Shown here: piece by piece, positions 32,871 through 41,927 of the stretch | Numbering within the stretch: position 1 is the stretch's first letter | Layout of the letters: each line of letters starts with the position of its first letter | Origin: an uncultured Rhizobiaceae bacterium | Lineage (GTDB): Bacteria > Pseudomonadota > Alphaproteobacteria > Rhizobiales > Rhizobiaceae | Assembly (NCBI GenBank): GCA_947259295.1 | Contig: CAMYMG010000058.1 | Span: forward strand, 186,001-250,000 | DNA length: 64,000 bases | Reading direction: 5' to 3' | Program-made: the position numbers and the translations under genes | The notes under the pieces: generated by a model | What the model was told of the DNA's origin: nothing | The model's database searches: none | Seen by the model: the letters and a program-made list of their open reading frames with translations, nothing else

Positions 32871-32900
32871 CTTGAAGTCGGCTCTGGAGCCAACCATATC
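32871..32900 (+). promoter_or_regulatory. heat-shock-type promoter of hsp20
   Basis: CTTGAA (32871-32876) and CCATAT (32894-32899) are 17 bases apart, about 70 bases before the hsp20 ATG. The form resembles RpoH promoters (CTTGAA plus a C-rich -10), and also passes as a housekeeping promoter (TTGAAG-N17-CATATC). A similar pair stands before grpE. Confidence 0.5.
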
Positions 32901-32967
32901 TTCCTCAGTGGAAAAGATGCCTTTTGGGTCTTTCGCCATAATGTCGCTCTGAGAGGACACCGTAACG

Positions 32968-33393
32968 ATGAGTCGAATGACGCCTTTTTCGAGCCCCCTT
33001 CTTCTCGGGTTCGATGCCATGGAGAAGACGCTTGAGCGTCTCGCCAAGACCGGCGACTCCTACCCGCCCTACAACATAGAACGGCTGAATGGCGCGGACG
33101 GTGCCTCGCAACGGCTGCGGATCACGCTCGCCGTCGCAGGCTTCGCCGAGAGCGATCTCGAGGTCACCACCGAAGAGAACCAGCTCGTTGTACGTGGCAG
33201 GCAGTCCGACGACACGGAGCGGGAATTCCTGCATCGCGGCATTGCTGCGCGGCAGTTCCAGCGTTGCTTTGTGCTGGCCGACGGCATGCGTGTAACCGCT
33301 GCCGAACTGAAGAACGGTCTGCTCGCAATCGACCTGGATCGGCCGGAAGCGCAGCGGCTTGTACAGAAAATAAACATTTCGGTGAAAGACTGA
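32968..33393 (+). CDS. small heat shock protein (Hsp20/alpha-crystallin)
   Basis: An ATP-independent holdase of 141 residues with an alpha-crystallin domain (about 35-130). Visible are PPYNIER, the RLRITLAVAGFAESDLEV strand pair, the LVVRGR beta-strand and the KNGLLAIDLDR end. The C-terminal I-x-I anchor is present as INI. It is in the class A (IbpA-like) group common in rhizobia. A DUF1150 gene follows, as in many Hyphomicrobiales, and a heat-shock-type promoter precedes it. Confidence 0.94.
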   Translation: MSRMTPFSSPLLLGFDAMEKTLERLAKTGDSYPPYNIERLNGADGASQRLRITLAVAGFAESDLEVTTEENQLVVRGRQSDDTEREFLHRGIAARQFQRCFVLADGMRVTAAELKNGLLAIDLDRPEAQRLVQKINISVKD

Positions 33394-33465
33394 TCCAGTC
33401 CCGCCCCGAGATACCGGCTCTAACGCGGGTTGGTCGATATGACGCCCCGCAAACAGGAGGCTAGC

Positions 33466-33723
33466 ATGACCTACAATGACGAAAGCCGCACTCTCACCCA
33501 GTCGGATCTTGCCCATCTCGGCGAGGGCACCGTCGCCTATCTGCGCGAGATCGGCACGGACGAGCTGAAGGGCAAGTTCCCCGGCCTGCCGGAAATGACG
33601 CCGAACACCCGCCTGTGGGCGCTGTTTGCCGCCAACGGCCAGCCGATCCTGCTGTCGGATGCCCGCGAGCGGGCGATCGCCGGCGCGTTCGAGAATGACC
33701 TGACACCCGTCAGCATTCATTGA
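33466..33723 (+). CDS. DUF1150 family protein
   Basis: A small 85-residue acidic protein of the DUF1150 family, found almost only in alphaproteobacteria and usually next to an Hsp20 gene, as here. The core is HLGEGTVAYLREIG followed by LWALFAANGQPILLSDARE. ATG 33466 was chosen because AGGAGG lies six bases upstream; a start at 33430 would lack this. No function is established; a role with the chaperone is only guilt by association. Confidence 0.88.
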   Translation: MTYNDESRTLTQSDLAHLGEGTVAYLREIGTDELKGKFPGLPEMTPNTRLWALFAANGQPILLSDARERAIAGAFENDLTPVSIH

Positions 33724-33767
33724 TCGGGAGCGGCCCGAGGCCGCTCTTTCTACTCGGCTCACGGGTT

Positions 33768-34232
33768 TCAGGCTGCTTTGGAGCCCTGGGTTTCCGAAAG
33801 CAGCGCATGAATTGCGGTGGCATCGCTGGTACCGCGTATCTTTGCCACCGTATCGCCGTCGCGCAGCACGCGTGCGATGCGGGACAAGGCCTTAAGGTGA
33901 TCGGCGCCCGCACCCTCGGGCGCCAGCAGCAGGAACACCAGATCGACCGGCTGGTCGTCCAGCGCCTCGAAATCGATCGGCGCCTCCAGCTTGGCGAACA
34001 CGCCGGTGATTTCCTTGACGCCGGCAAGCTTGCCGTGCGGAATCGCAATGCCGTTGCCGACCCCCGTGGACCCCAGTCGTTCGCGCTGCAGGATCGTATC
34101 GAAAATCTCTCGCTCCGGAATGCCGACGATAGCGGAAGCCCGCTCGGCAAGCAGCTGCAGAAGCTGCTTCTTCGAGTTGGCCTTCAACGCCGGCATGATC
34201 GCCGGCACGTCTATCAGATCACTGAGATCCAT
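33768..34232 (-). CDS. ptsN: nitrogen-PTS EIIA component
   Basis: PtsN is the terminal phosphoacceptor of the nitrogen phosphotransferase system and regulates potassium and nitrogen functions. The 154-residue product has the EIIA fold with the phosphorylated His66 in GNGIAIPHGKL and the LVFLLLAPEGAGADHLKAL stretch. It lies after hpf and rpoN, the standard order. ATG 34232 is used, since the upstream 18 codons are unconserved. Confidence 0.96.
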   Translation of the reverse strand: MDLSDLIDVPAIMPALKANSKKQLLQLLAERASAIVGIPEREIFDTILQRERLGSTGVGNGIAIPHGKLAGVKEITGVFAKLEAPIDFEALDDQPVDLVFLLLAPEGAGADHLKALSRIARVLRDGDTVAKIRGTSDATAIHALLSETQGSKAA

Positions 34233-34305
34233 CGCTAAAATCCTTGAGGTCCGTCCGTCTTCGCCACCGTCTTTTTCCGGTGTCATGATTGGGGCCGCTG
34301 CGTTG

Positions 34306-34884
34306 TCAGGCCGACAGGGCCACGGAGGGGTCGATCCAGCCGATGTTGCCGTCGCCCCGGCGATAGACGATATTTACCTGGTTGTTCCCGGCATTACGGA
34401 AGACGAATACCGGACTGTCCTTGGTGTCGAGTTCGATGATGGCATTGGCCACCGTCATGGTCTTCAGCGACATGGTCGATTCAGCAACGACAGCCGGCGC
34501 GTAGTCCTCCGGGACCTCGTCGTCCTCGTCCGCCACCGGCGCCATGACCGTATAGGCCATGTCCTCATCGCGGCTGTTGTTCCCGGCCCCGTCATACGAC
34601 TTCAGGCGGCGCTTGTAGCGCCTCAGGCGCTTCTCGATGCGCTCCGAGGCTGCCTCGAAGGCTGCTTGCGGGTCGTAGGCCTCGCCTGCGGCCTGCAGGC
34701 CCATCCCGCTGTCCAGGAAGATCACGCAATCGGCGGAAAAGCGCGGGCCAGACTTCTCAACTGTGACATGGCCCGAAAAACCGCCGTCAAAGTACTTTTC
34801 AATGGCATCGCCGATCCGGCTTTCGATGCGCGAGCGGAACGCATCGCCGATGTCCATGTGCTTTCCTGAAATCCGCAGGCTCAT
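34306..34884 (-). CDS. hpf: long-form ribosome hibernation promoting factor
   Basis: HPF dimerises 70S ribosomes in stationary phase. At 192 residues it is the long form: an N-terminal HPF/RaiA domain (about 1-105) with SLRISGKHMDIGDAFRSRIE, and a C-terminal dimerisation domain (about 130-190) with VYRRGDGNIGWIDPS. ATG 34884. It follows rpoN by 243 bases that hold no gene; the region contains GGTATAAAC, a possible -10 box for hpf, without a clear -35. Confidence 0.95.
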   Translation of the reverse strand: MSLRISGKHMDIGDAFRSRIESRIGDAIEKYFDGGFSGHVTVEKSGPRFSADCVIFLDSGMGLQAAGEAYDPQAAFEAASERIEKRLRRYKRRLKSYDGAGNNSRDEDMAYTVMAPVADEDDEVPEDYAPAVVAESTMSLKTMTVANAIIELDTKDSPVFVFRNAGNNQVNIVYRRGDGNIGWIDPSVALSA

Positions 34885-35127
34885 TTTGTTGTTGACCTTC
34901 CCTGTTCAGACTCTGGATGTCCGAGAGTTTATACCCGTGGCTGGTGCGCACAAGCTTCGCAGCGGCGCAAGGGCCGATTTCCAGTTCGAACTTTCCGGTT
35001 GATCACAAGCCGTCTCCAGACGGCGCCTTATACAGTCAGGCCGCTGCCCGTCCATGCGGGCGGGCTTCTAGTCACTTCATGTGAGGATGTCAATCAAGCT
35101 GGGCCAGTCGTGAACAGCGGCCCGTCG

Positions 35128-36648
35128 TCAGCGCCCCGCCGTCGCCATTGCCCGCTTTTCGCGCCGGCGCTGGACCGAGGAAGGAATACTCATGCCTTCC
35201 CGGTACTTGGCCACGGTGCGCCTGGCGATGTCGACGCCGCTTTTCCTCAACATATCCACAATCGCATCATCCGACAGAACGCTGGCCGGCCGTTCTTCGT
35301 CGATCATCTGCTTTATGCGGTCGCGCACCGCTTCCGACGAATGGGCGTCGCCGCCGCCCGATGCGGCGATCGAGACGGTGAAAAAATAGCGCAGTTCGAA
35401 CACGCCGCGCGGCGTGAGCATGTACTTGTTTGCGGTGACCCGGCTGACCGTCGATTCGTGCATGCCGATCGCGTCGGCGACGGTGCGCAGGTTGAGCGGC
35501 CTGAGATGCCGCACGCCATGGACCAGGAAAGCGTCCTGCTGGCGGACGATCTCCGAAGTGACCTTGAGGATCGTCTTGGCGCGCTGGTCGAGGCTGCGGG
35601 TAAGCCAATTGGCGTTCTGCAGGCATTCGGCGAGAAAATCCTTCTCGGCCGGATTCTTCGTCAGGCCCGACACCTGGGCGAAATAGATGTTGTCCACAAG
35701 CACCCGCGGCAAGGTCTCGGGATTGAGTTCGACTGTCCAGCTTCCGTCGCTGGCGGCCCGCACCTCGACATCTGCGACGATCGTGTCGGCGTGACCGCTG
35801 GCGAATACCGTTCCAGGCCGCGGATCGAGCAGCCGGATTTCGGCCAGCATGTCGAGCAGATCCTCCTCGTCGACGCCGCAGATCCGCCGCAGGCCGGAAA
35901 AATCACGGCGTGCCAGAAGCTCGAGGTTTTCGAGCAAGGCGCGCATCGCCGGGTCGAGCCGGTTGCGCTGCTCGAGCTGCAGGGCGAGGCACTCGGCAAG
36001 ATCGCGGGCAAAGATGCCGGCCGGTTCAAGCGTCTGGCAGACGGTCAAAACCTCGGCAATCTCCTTGGTACCGACGCCCAGACGCTCGGCGATTTCCGCA
36101 AGATCGGCGCGCAAATAGCCGGTGTCGTCGAGATGCTCGGCCAGTTCGCGGGCGATCAACAAGGCAGCCGGATCGGCAAAGGCCATTGCGAGCTGTTCGC
36201 CGACGTGGTCGCGCAGCGTGACCGCGGCGGCCGCCATGTCATCCATGTCGAACGCATCACCGAAGCCGCCGGTGTTGCTGCCGCCGATCCCGCCTGCCGA
36301 TTTCCACTGCGCCGTCAGATCCGGTCCGAGGCGCTCGGAAGGACCGGGATCGTCCGGAAACAGATTTTCGAGCGACGTATCCAGTTTTTCGGCCATCGCC
36401 GAGGAGGTCCAGGCCGGTTCGCCGTCGAACCAGTCGTCGTCGGCGGGCCCGTCCTTTTGCAATTGGTCGGTGGCGGCGTCATCGCGGGGCTCGGCCCTGT
36501 CGAGCAGTGGATTGCGCTCGATCTCCTCGTCCACGAACTGCTCGAGTTCCCGGTGGGTTAGTTGCAGCAGCCTGATCGACTGCATCAGCTGCGGCGTCAT
36601 CACCAGCGACTGGGACTGTCTGAGCTGCAGTCTGGCGGTCAGCGCCAT
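35128..36648 (-). CDS. rpoN: RNA polymerase sigma-54 factor
   Basis: RpoN directs transcription of nitrogen-assimilation and other activator-dependent genes. The 506-residue product has the glutamine-rich activator-interacting region I (LQLRQSQSLVMTPQLMQSI), an acidic region II, the core-binding domain and the diagnostic RpoN box ARRTVAKYRE near the C-terminus, plus the HTH (ESTVSRVTANKY). ATG 36648. A 35-nt dyad stands in the spacer between lptB and this gene. Confidence 0.97.
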   Translation of the reverse strand: MALTARLQLRQSQSLVMTPQLMQSIRLLQLTHRELEQFVDEEIERNPLLDRAEPRDDAATDQLQKDGPADDDWFDGEPAWTSSAMAEKLDTSLENLFPDDPGPSERLGPDLTAQWKSAGGIGGSNTGGFGDAFDMDDMAAAAVTLRDHVGEQLAMAFADPAALLIARELAEHLDDTGYLRADLAEIAERLGVGTKEIAEVLTVCQTLEPAGIFARDLAECLALQLEQRNRLDPAMRALLENLELLARRDFSGLRRICGVDEEDLLDMLAEIRLLDPRPGTVFASGHADTIVADVEVRAASDGSWTVELNPETLPRVLVDNIYFAQVSGLTKNPAEKDFLAECLQNANWLTRSLDQRAKTILKVTSEIVRQQDAFLVHGVRHLRPLNLRTVADAIGMHESTVSRVTANKYMLTPRGVFELRYFFTVSIAASGGGDAHSSEAVRDRIKQMIDEERPASVLSDDAIVDMLRKSGVDIARRTVAKYREGMSIPSSVQRRREKRAMATAGR

Positions 36649-36738
36649 TACTCGATCTTACCCCCTGCTACGCCGCAGCCATGGCAGACCCTTGCCATTT
36701 GCAACGATTTTCTTCGGCCGGGTATAAAAACTGGCCCG

Positions 36739-36773
36739 GCTTTTGCTTGTCAAGGCAATTGACTAGCAAAAGC
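36739..36773. promoter_or_regulatory. 35-nt dyad upstream of rpoN
   Basis: GCTTTTGCT (36739-36747) matches AGCAAAAGC (36765-36773) and the inner GTCAA (36749-36753) matches TTGAC (36759-36763); one mismatched pair separates the two blocks and the centre is 5 bases. On the minus strand the sequence includes CTTGACA, a good -35 box, followed by a TATAC-like -10 at a rather long distance. It may be an operator over the rpoN promoter or a processing hairpin after lptB. Confidence 0.5.
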
Positions 36774-36850
36774 GGCTTACCAGAGCATTAGGGGGATCGG
36801 TACAATCACTGGCGAGGGGTTTTTCCACGGAAATGCGCGGAAAATGCCGA

Positions 36851-37663
36851 TCAGAGCGTGAAGCCCTCGCCAAGATAGAGGCGCCGGACGTCCGGGTTTG
36901 CCACGACCTCGTCCGCCTGGCCGTGGGTGAGCACCTCGCCGGCATGAATGATGTAGGCCCGGTCGATCAGGCCAAGCGTCTCGCGCACATTGTGATCGGT
37001 GATCAGCACGCCGATGCCGCGCTGGGTCAGGTGCCGGACGAGTTGCTGGATGTCGGCGACGGCGATCGGGTCGATGCCGGCAAACGGTTCGTCGAGCAGC
37101 ATGTAGTTGGGGCGGCTTGCCAGCGCCCTGGCAATCTCAAGACGCCGCCTCTCGCCGCCCGAGAGTGACAGCGACGGAGACTTGCGCAGATGTGAGATGT
37201 GGAACTCGTCGAGCAGCGCGTCGAGATCAATCTCGCGCTGCTTGCGGCTTTTCTCGACCACCTCGAGCACGGCACGAATGTTCTGCTCGACGGTCAGGCC
37301 GCGAAAGATCGAGGCCTCCTGCGGCAGATAGCCGATGCCCAGCCGCGCGCGGCGGTACATCGGCATCGACGTCACATCGTAGCCATCGATCTCGATGGTC
37401 CCCTCGTCGACCGGAACCAGGCCGGTGACCATGTAGAAGCAGGTGGTCTTGCCAGCGCCGTTGGGGCCGAGCAATCCGACCGCCTCTCCCGCCCTGACGC
37501 CCAGCGAGACGCCGTTGACGACGCGGCGGCCCTTGTAGCTCTTGGTCAGGCCCTTGGCGATCAGCGTGCCCTTGAAGGCCGCGATGTCACTTCGGCGAAC
37601 CGCAGGCGCTGCCGGTCGACGCCCCCCAAACAGGCGCGACATAAAAGACGGCTCGCTTTCCAT
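36851..37663 (-). CDS. lptB: LPS export ABC transporter ATP-binding protein
   Basis: LptB powers extraction of lipopolysaccharide from the inner membrane. The 270-residue product has Walker A GPNGAGKTT, the ABC signature LSGGERRR, Walker B YMLLDEPFAGID and the H-loop TDHNV. Its start overlaps the lptA stop by one base (TGATG), placing it in lptC-lptA-lptB. It carries about 30 extra N-terminal residues relative to enteric LptB. The membrane partners LptF and LptG are not in the window. Confidence 0.96.
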   Translation of the reverse strand: MESEPSFMSRLFGGRRPAAPAVRRSDIAAFKGTLIAKGLTKSYKGRRVVNGVSLGVRAGEAVGLLGPNGAGKTTCFYMVTGLVPVDEGTIEIDGYDVTSMPMYRRARLGIGYLPQEASIFRGLTVEQNIRAVLEVVEKSRKQREIDLDALLDEFHISHLRKSPSLSLSGGERRRLEIARALASRPNYMLLDEPFAGIDPIAVADIQQLVRHLTQRGIGVLITDHNVRETLGLIDRAYIIHAGEVLTHGQADEVVANPDVRRLYLGEGFTL

Positions 37664-38208
37664 CAGTTCTTGGTGGACCCGGGATCGATCTTCATCTGGA
37701 CGCGATTGGAGCAGCCGTCGACCTGGGCCCGCCCGGTCTTCATCTGCACGGTGAGCTTGCATCCGGTCAACACATTGGCGCCTTCCGTCAGCACCACCTT
37801 GTTGCCCGACATCACGAGAACCTCGGTCTTCATGTCGAAGACACCGCTGTCGCCGGTGGCAATCTGGTTGTCCGACTTGACGTAGACCTTCTGGTCCACC
37901 TCCAGCTTCTCGATATTCGAGGAACCGGTGGCCGCCGAACCGCCATCCTTGGCATAGTGGACCACCATCCGGCCGGCCTTCAGCAGGGTTGGTCCCTGCG
38001 TGACGGTCACGTTGCCGGTGAACACCGCCAGATTGTCCTCCTCCCGGACCTCCAACTTGTCGCTCTCGATCTGGATAGGATCGCCGCCGTTCAGCTTAAG
38101 TCCCGATATCCGGCTTTCGGCTTCGGTCTGGCCGCTGGCCGGCAAAGTCGTAAAAGTCGACGCCATCAGCGCCGCAGCCAGAAATGCAAAGCATCTAGTT
38201 CGACGCAT
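37663..38208 (-). CDS. lptA: periplasmic LPS transport protein LptA
   Basis: LptA forms the periplasmic bridge for lipopolysaccharide. The 181-residue product has a signal peptide (cleavage near residue 26, after ASG) and an OstA-like jelly-roll (about 40-165) with IQIESDKLEVREEDNLAVF and GNVTVTQG. The start overlaps the lptC end by 14 bases. Size is usual for rhizobia. Confidence 0.93.
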   Translation of the reverse strand: MRRTRCFAFLAAALMASTFTTLPASGQTEAESRISGLKLNGGDPIQIESDKLEVREEDNLAVFTGNVTVTQGPTLLKAGRMVVHYAKDGGSAATGSSNIEKLEVDQKVYVKSDNQIATGDSGVFDMKTEVLVMSGNKVVLTEGANVLTGCKLTVQMKTGRAQVDGCSNRVQMKIDPGSTKN

Positions 38209-38914
38209 CGATGTCTCCCTTGCCCGCTTGCGCGGCCTTCATTTGATCCGGGTCAATGTTCAATCTGACATTACTCTCAAAGATTACGCGCTTGCCGTTG
38301 TCGAGGATCGACATTGACCCTGCGGAAATTTTCGAGCCGTTCGCTTGGATATCGACCGGATCGCTTGTTTTCAAGTTTCCACTGTTGATGTCCAGGAACG
38401 CGGACTTCAGGTTGGCAACCGTGCCATCGCTGGTGGTGACCGTGATATCGGTCGTCACGTCGAGCGTGTTCGCGTTGCGATCGAAGACGCCGGTCTCCGT
38501 CTGGATCCTGGCCCTCTTGTCCTTGTCGATGGGCATGTTCGCATCGATACCATGCAGGGTCACAACGGCTTGTTGCTCGAAATCCTGAACTGCGCGGCCG
38601 GCATTTATTGAATATCGCTGGCCATCCTTAGTGAAGCCCTCGAGCTTGGGATTGGCCATGACCAGTTCGCCCTCGGCAACTTCGGCGGTCTGCTTTGCAA
38701 TCGGCCCGCTCGGCGGCGTCGACATGATCGAAAAAGCGGCGAAGCCCACGGCCAGGATGACGGCGATGCTCGGCAACGCGAACTTCAGCCTGCGGACGTT
38801 GCGCGAATGACGCTGTGCGCGACTGAACGCGTCGCTTCGCACACGCTGCAATCTTGCCGGTTTGGGTACCAAAAGGCCTGCCTGCTGTTGGGTCGTACTG
38901 ATCGATTGCGCCAA
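38195..38914 (-). CDS. lptC: LPS export protein LptC
   Basis: LptC is the bitopic inner-membrane protein that passes LPS to LptA. The 239-residue product has a basic N-terminus, one membrane helix (about 44-65, FALPSIAVILAVGFAAFS) and an OstA-like periplasmic domain. The start codon is TTG 38914 after GGAAGG; no ATG lies near. It is the first gene of lptC-lptA-lptB. Confidence 0.9.
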   Translation of the reverse strand: MAQSISTTQQQAGLLVPKPARLQRVRSDAFSRAQRHSRNVRRLKFALPSIAVILAVGFAAFSIMSTPPSGPIAKQTAEVAEGELVMANPKLEGFTKDGQRYSINAGRAVQDFEQQAVVTLHGIDANMPIDKDKRARIQTETGVFDRNANTLDVTTDITVTTSDGTVANLKSAFLDINSGNLKTSDPVDIQANGSKISAGSMSILDNGKRVIFESNVRLNIDPDQMKAAQAGKGDIDASN

Positions 38915-39246
38915 CGCGCCCGCCTTCCGCTGCCATCATCCGGCAGAGCAGGCCGGATAGCCAAACAATTGCCGAAAGTCGCTCCGCCCGGAAACCACCG
39001 TCCCGAACTTACTCTCAGGGACCGGCTGGGTCCGATATAGGTTCAACCCTGTGTTCGACCTGTGCAATGCCGTTCCGGCATATCACGAAGTTTTACACTG
39101 ACGCGATTTACACCCCAATATGGTTATTTTGCGGGATTTGACCAGCCTGTCTTGTTGCTTCGCACTCAAATGCGCGGGACGAAAGCGGTGGCGGCGGAGA
39201 AAGGCATGTTCTAAAAGGCCGACTTTCGCCTGAACAGGAGCGACCG
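38915..39246. other. 332-base gap between divergent lptC and sppA
   Basis: I see no gene here. On the minus strand CTATAT (39040-39035) is a good -10 box for lptC, but no fitting -35 is visible. ATGCCG-TTC-CGGCAT (39067-39081) is a short perfect hairpin. TTTACAC occurs twice, 15 bases apart (39092 and 39107), on the side of sppA. The rest shows no structure I can name. Confidence 0.5.
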
Positions 39247-40197
39247 ATGGCCATGCGGGCCGACGACCTCATCGACCGACGCCGGTTGCGGCGCAAGCTT
39301 ACATTCTGGCGTGTCGCCGCACTCGGGCTCGCCGCTGTCGGCGTCGCGCTGGGAGTGTGGTTGCTGGGCGCTGACCTCGGTGCTGTTTCAGCAGACCACA
39401 TCGCCAAGGTCCGCATCGAGGGCACCATCACCGAGGACGAGGAACTGCTCGAGCGGCTCGAGAAGATCCGCGAGACGTCGTCCGTCAAGGGCGTCATCCT
39501 GTCGATCGATTCCCCGGGCGGGACGACCGCCGGCGGCGAGGCAATTTTCAACGAAGTGAGGCTCCTCGCCGAAGCCAAGCCGCTGGTCGCCCAGGTCGGC
39601 ACGCTGGCTGCCTCCGCCGGCTACATGATCGCCAGCGCGTCGGACCATATCGTGGCACGCAAGTCGTCGATCGTCGGTTCGATCGGTGTGCTGGTGCAGT
39701 TTCCCGATGTTACCGGGCTCATGGATAATGTCGGCATCAAGCTCGAGGAGGTGAAGTCGTCGCCGCTGAAGGCGGAGCCGTCACCCTTCAACCCGACGAC
39801 CGATCCCGAGCGGGCCATGATCCGTGCGATGATCCTCGACAGCTACGACTGGTTCAAGGGTCTGGTCGAAGAGCGACGCCCGCTGTCGAAAAGCCAGGTG
39901 GCCGCGCTTGCCGACGGCTCTGTCTTCACCGGGCGCCAGGCGCTGCAGAACAAGCTGGTCGACGAACTGGGCGGCGAGAACGAGGCGGTCGCCTGGCTGG
40001 CGACAAAAGGGGTTGACGCAGACCTCGAGGTCATCGAATGGAAGCCGCGCGACAGCGGCGGCTCCTTCCCGTTCTTCCGGGCGATGGCAACCGTGGCGCG
40101 ATTCCTGGGCATTCCGGCCGAAAGCGCTGCGATTTTGGGTGATCTCGGCACGGAGCGCTTGTTCCTTGACGGTCTCGTATCCGTCTGGCACCCTTGA
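39247..40197 (+). CDS. sppA: signal peptide peptidase SppA
   Basis: SppA degrades signal peptides left in the membrane after secretion. The 316-residue short-form product has one N-terminal membrane helix (about 20-42) and an S49 protease domain with the nucleophile Ser123 (LAASAGYMIAS) and the general-base Lys175 (PLKAEPSPF), 52 residues apart as in Bacillus SppA. GSIGV (145-149) is the conserved loop. It precedes ihfB, an order common in rhizobia. Confidence 0.95.
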   Translation: MAMRADDLIDRRRLRRKLTFWRVAALGLAAVGVALGVWLLGADLGAVSADHIAKVRIEGTITEDEELLERLEKIRETSSVKGVILSIDSPGGTTAGGEAIFNEVRLLAEAKPLVAQVGTLAASAGYMIASASDHIVARKSSIVGSIGVLVQFPDVTGLMDNVGIKLEEVKSSPLKAEPSPFNPTTDPERAMIRAMILDSYDWFKGLVEERRPLSKSQVAALADGSVFTGRQALQNKLVDELGGENEAVAWLATKGVDADLEVIEWKPRDSGGSFPFFRAMATVARFLGIPAESAAILGDLGTERLFLDGLVSVWHP

Positions 40198-40282
40198 GTG
40201 GGGTCGCCACTAGCGATTGAAAAAGACTATAAAAATCATTCGCATATTGTTCAGTCTGTGATTTTTGGCGGGGATCGCTCTT

Positions 40283-40567
40283 ATGATCAAATCCGAACTC
40301 GTGCAGCTTATCGCCTCGCGAAATCCGCATCTGTTTCTGCGCGACGTCGAAAACATCGTCGGCGCGATCTTTGAAGAGATAACCGATGCCCTCGCGGACG
40401 GTAACCGCGTCGAACTTCGCGGTTTCGGGGCGTTCTCGGTAAAGAACCGTCCGGCACGCACCGGACGGAACCCGCGAACGGGCGAATCCGTAGAAGTCGA
40501 GGAAAAGTGGGTGCCCTTCTTCAAGACGGGCAAGGAACTGCGTGAGAGGCTGAACGGCAACAAGTGA
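40283..40567 (+). CDS. ihfB: integration host factor subunit beta
   Basis: IHF bends DNA for replication, recombination and sigma-54 promoters. The 94-residue product is a full HU/IHF fold with [16 protein letters not shown] at the start and the DNA-binding arm [16 protein letters not shown] 40283 gives the standard beginning MIKSELVQ; a TTG 18 bases earlier adds unconserved residues. The partner ihfA is elsewhere. Confidence 0.96.
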   Translation: MIKSELVQLIASRNPHLFLRDVENIVGAIFEEITDALADGNRVELRGFGAFSVKNRPARTGRNPRTGESVEVEEKWVPFFKTGKELRERLNGNK

Positions 40568-40597
40568 GGGTGCTGCCGCCGGCGATTGGAAAGTAGC

Positions 40598-40930
40598 ATG
40601 TTGAACCGATTCGTACTGATCGCCATCGTCGTTCCCCTGGCCATCATCCTCGTGGCACTGGCGGTTGCCAACCGTATCCCGACAGCGTTCACGCTCGATC
40701 CCTTCAACCCGGGCAATCCCGGGCTGACCATCGAACTGCCGCTCTTCGTCCTGCTGTTCATCGCGATCGGCCTCGGCATGGTCATCGGCAGCCTGGCGAC
40801 ATGGTTCAAGCAGGGCCGCTATCGCAAGATGGCGCGCCACCGCAGCCAGGAAGCCGAAATGCTGCGCCAGGCGGCGGCCCGTGCCCCAGGCGCCCAACCT
40901 CCGCAACAGGCGGCACTGCCGCGCTCCTAG
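40598..40930 (+). CDS. LapA-domain (DUF1049) membrane protein
   Basis: A 110-residue inner-membrane protein with two hydrophobic helices (about 5-26 and 47-67) and a basic cytoplasmic tail, fitting the lipopolysaccharide-assembly protein A domain. Its place after ihfB is conserved in many proteobacteria. The role is not well defined; in E. coli LapA acts with LapB on LPS synthesis control. ATG 40598. Confidence 0.85.
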   Translation: MLNRFVLIAIVVPLAIILVALAVANRIPTAFTLDPFNPGNPGLTIELPLFVLLFIAIGLGMVIGSLATWFKQGRYRKMARHRSQEAEMLRQAAARAPGAQPPQQAALPRS

Positions 40931-40955
40931 CGGCGGGAATTGGCGGAGTTCCACA

Positions 40956-41927
40956 ATGCTGACGATTTCAGCGGACGACATCGACCGCGCGCTGACGTTT
41001 TCGGGTCTTGTCGACACCCTGCGGGACGCGTTCGCAGCAGGCGCGGTCCAGCCGGTGCGCCATCATCACAGCATAGACCGGCCGGACGGTGCCGCCTCCA
41101 CGCTGCTCCTGATGCCTGCCTGGACCGATTTCAAGGCCGCGGGTACATCCGCGGGCGGCTATATCGGCGTCAAGGTTGTCACCGTCTCGCCGGACAACAA
41201 TGCCCTCGGAAAGCCGGCGGTGATGGGCCTCTATTTGCTGCTTGACGGCACGACGGGAGAACCCTGCGCGATGATCGACGGGCAGCGGCTGACGCAATGG
41301 AGAACCGCCTGTGCCTCGGCGCTCGCCGCCAGCTATCTTGCCCGCAAGGACGCGTCGCGCCTGCTCATCATCGGCGCGGGTGCGCTGGCGCCGTTTCTGG
41401 CCAGGGCGCATGCCGCGGTGCGGCCGATCCGGGAAATCCGTATCTGGAACAGGACAAAGGCCAACGCCGAGAAGGTCGCGGCGTCCCTCGACATGGCCGG
41501 CATCTCGGTCTCGGTCGCTGACGACCTCGACGAACAACTGGCATGGGCTGACATCGTGTCATCGGCGACGATTTCCATCGTACCCCTTATCAAAGGTGCG
41601 CTGCTGCGGCCGGGGGTCCATGTCGACCTCGTCGGCGCCTTCACGCCCGACATGCGCGAAAGTGACGACGAAGCGGTCCGGCGGGCGCGGATTTTCGTCG
41701 ACACGCGCGCCGGCGCCGGCAAGGAAGCCGGCGACATCGTGCAGCCGTTGACGGCAGAAGTGATCGGCCCCGACGACATCGTCGCCGACCTGCACGAATT
41801 GGCGCGCGGCGAGAGATCGGGCCGCGGCAGCGACGACGAGATCACGCTGTTCAAGTCGGTCGGGGCGGCGCTCGAGGATCTCGCGGCCGGCGTCGCCGTC
41901 TACGAGACGCTGCGGTCCCGCGCCTAG
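40956..41927 (+). CDS. ornithine cyclodeaminase/mu-crystallin family protein
   Basis: A 323-residue NAD(P)-dependent enzyme of the OCD family, with GGYIGVKVVTVSPDN, RTACASALAASYLA and the Rossmann loop IIGAGALAPFLARAHA. Family members convert ornithine to proline, or reduce cyclic imines such as pyrroline-2-carboxylate; the sequence alone does not decide between them. ATG 40956 follows GGCGGAG. It sits where trpF often follows lapA in rhizobia. Confidence 0.85.
   Translation: MLTISADDIDRALTFSGLVDTLRDAFAAGAVQPVRHHHSIDRPDGAASTLLLMPAWTDFKAAGTSAGGYIGVKVVTVSPDNNALGKPAVMGLYLLLDGTTGEPCAMIDGQRLTQWRTACASALAASYLARKDASRLLIIGAGALAPFLARAHAAVRPIREIRIWNRTKANAEKVAASLDMAGISVSVADDLDEQLAWADIVSSATISIVPLIKGALLRPGVHVDLVGAFTPDMRESDDEAVRRARIFVDTRAGAGKEAGDIVQPLTAEVIGPDDIVADLHELARGERSGRGSDDEITLFKSVGAALEDLAAGVAVYETLRSRA

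Noticed and set aside
36649..36720. Sigma-54-like TGGCAAGGGTCTGCC before rpoN
   Set aside because: The GG and GC elements are 9 instead of 10 bases apart, and the TGGCA/TGCCA symmetry is better read as a small inverted repeat.
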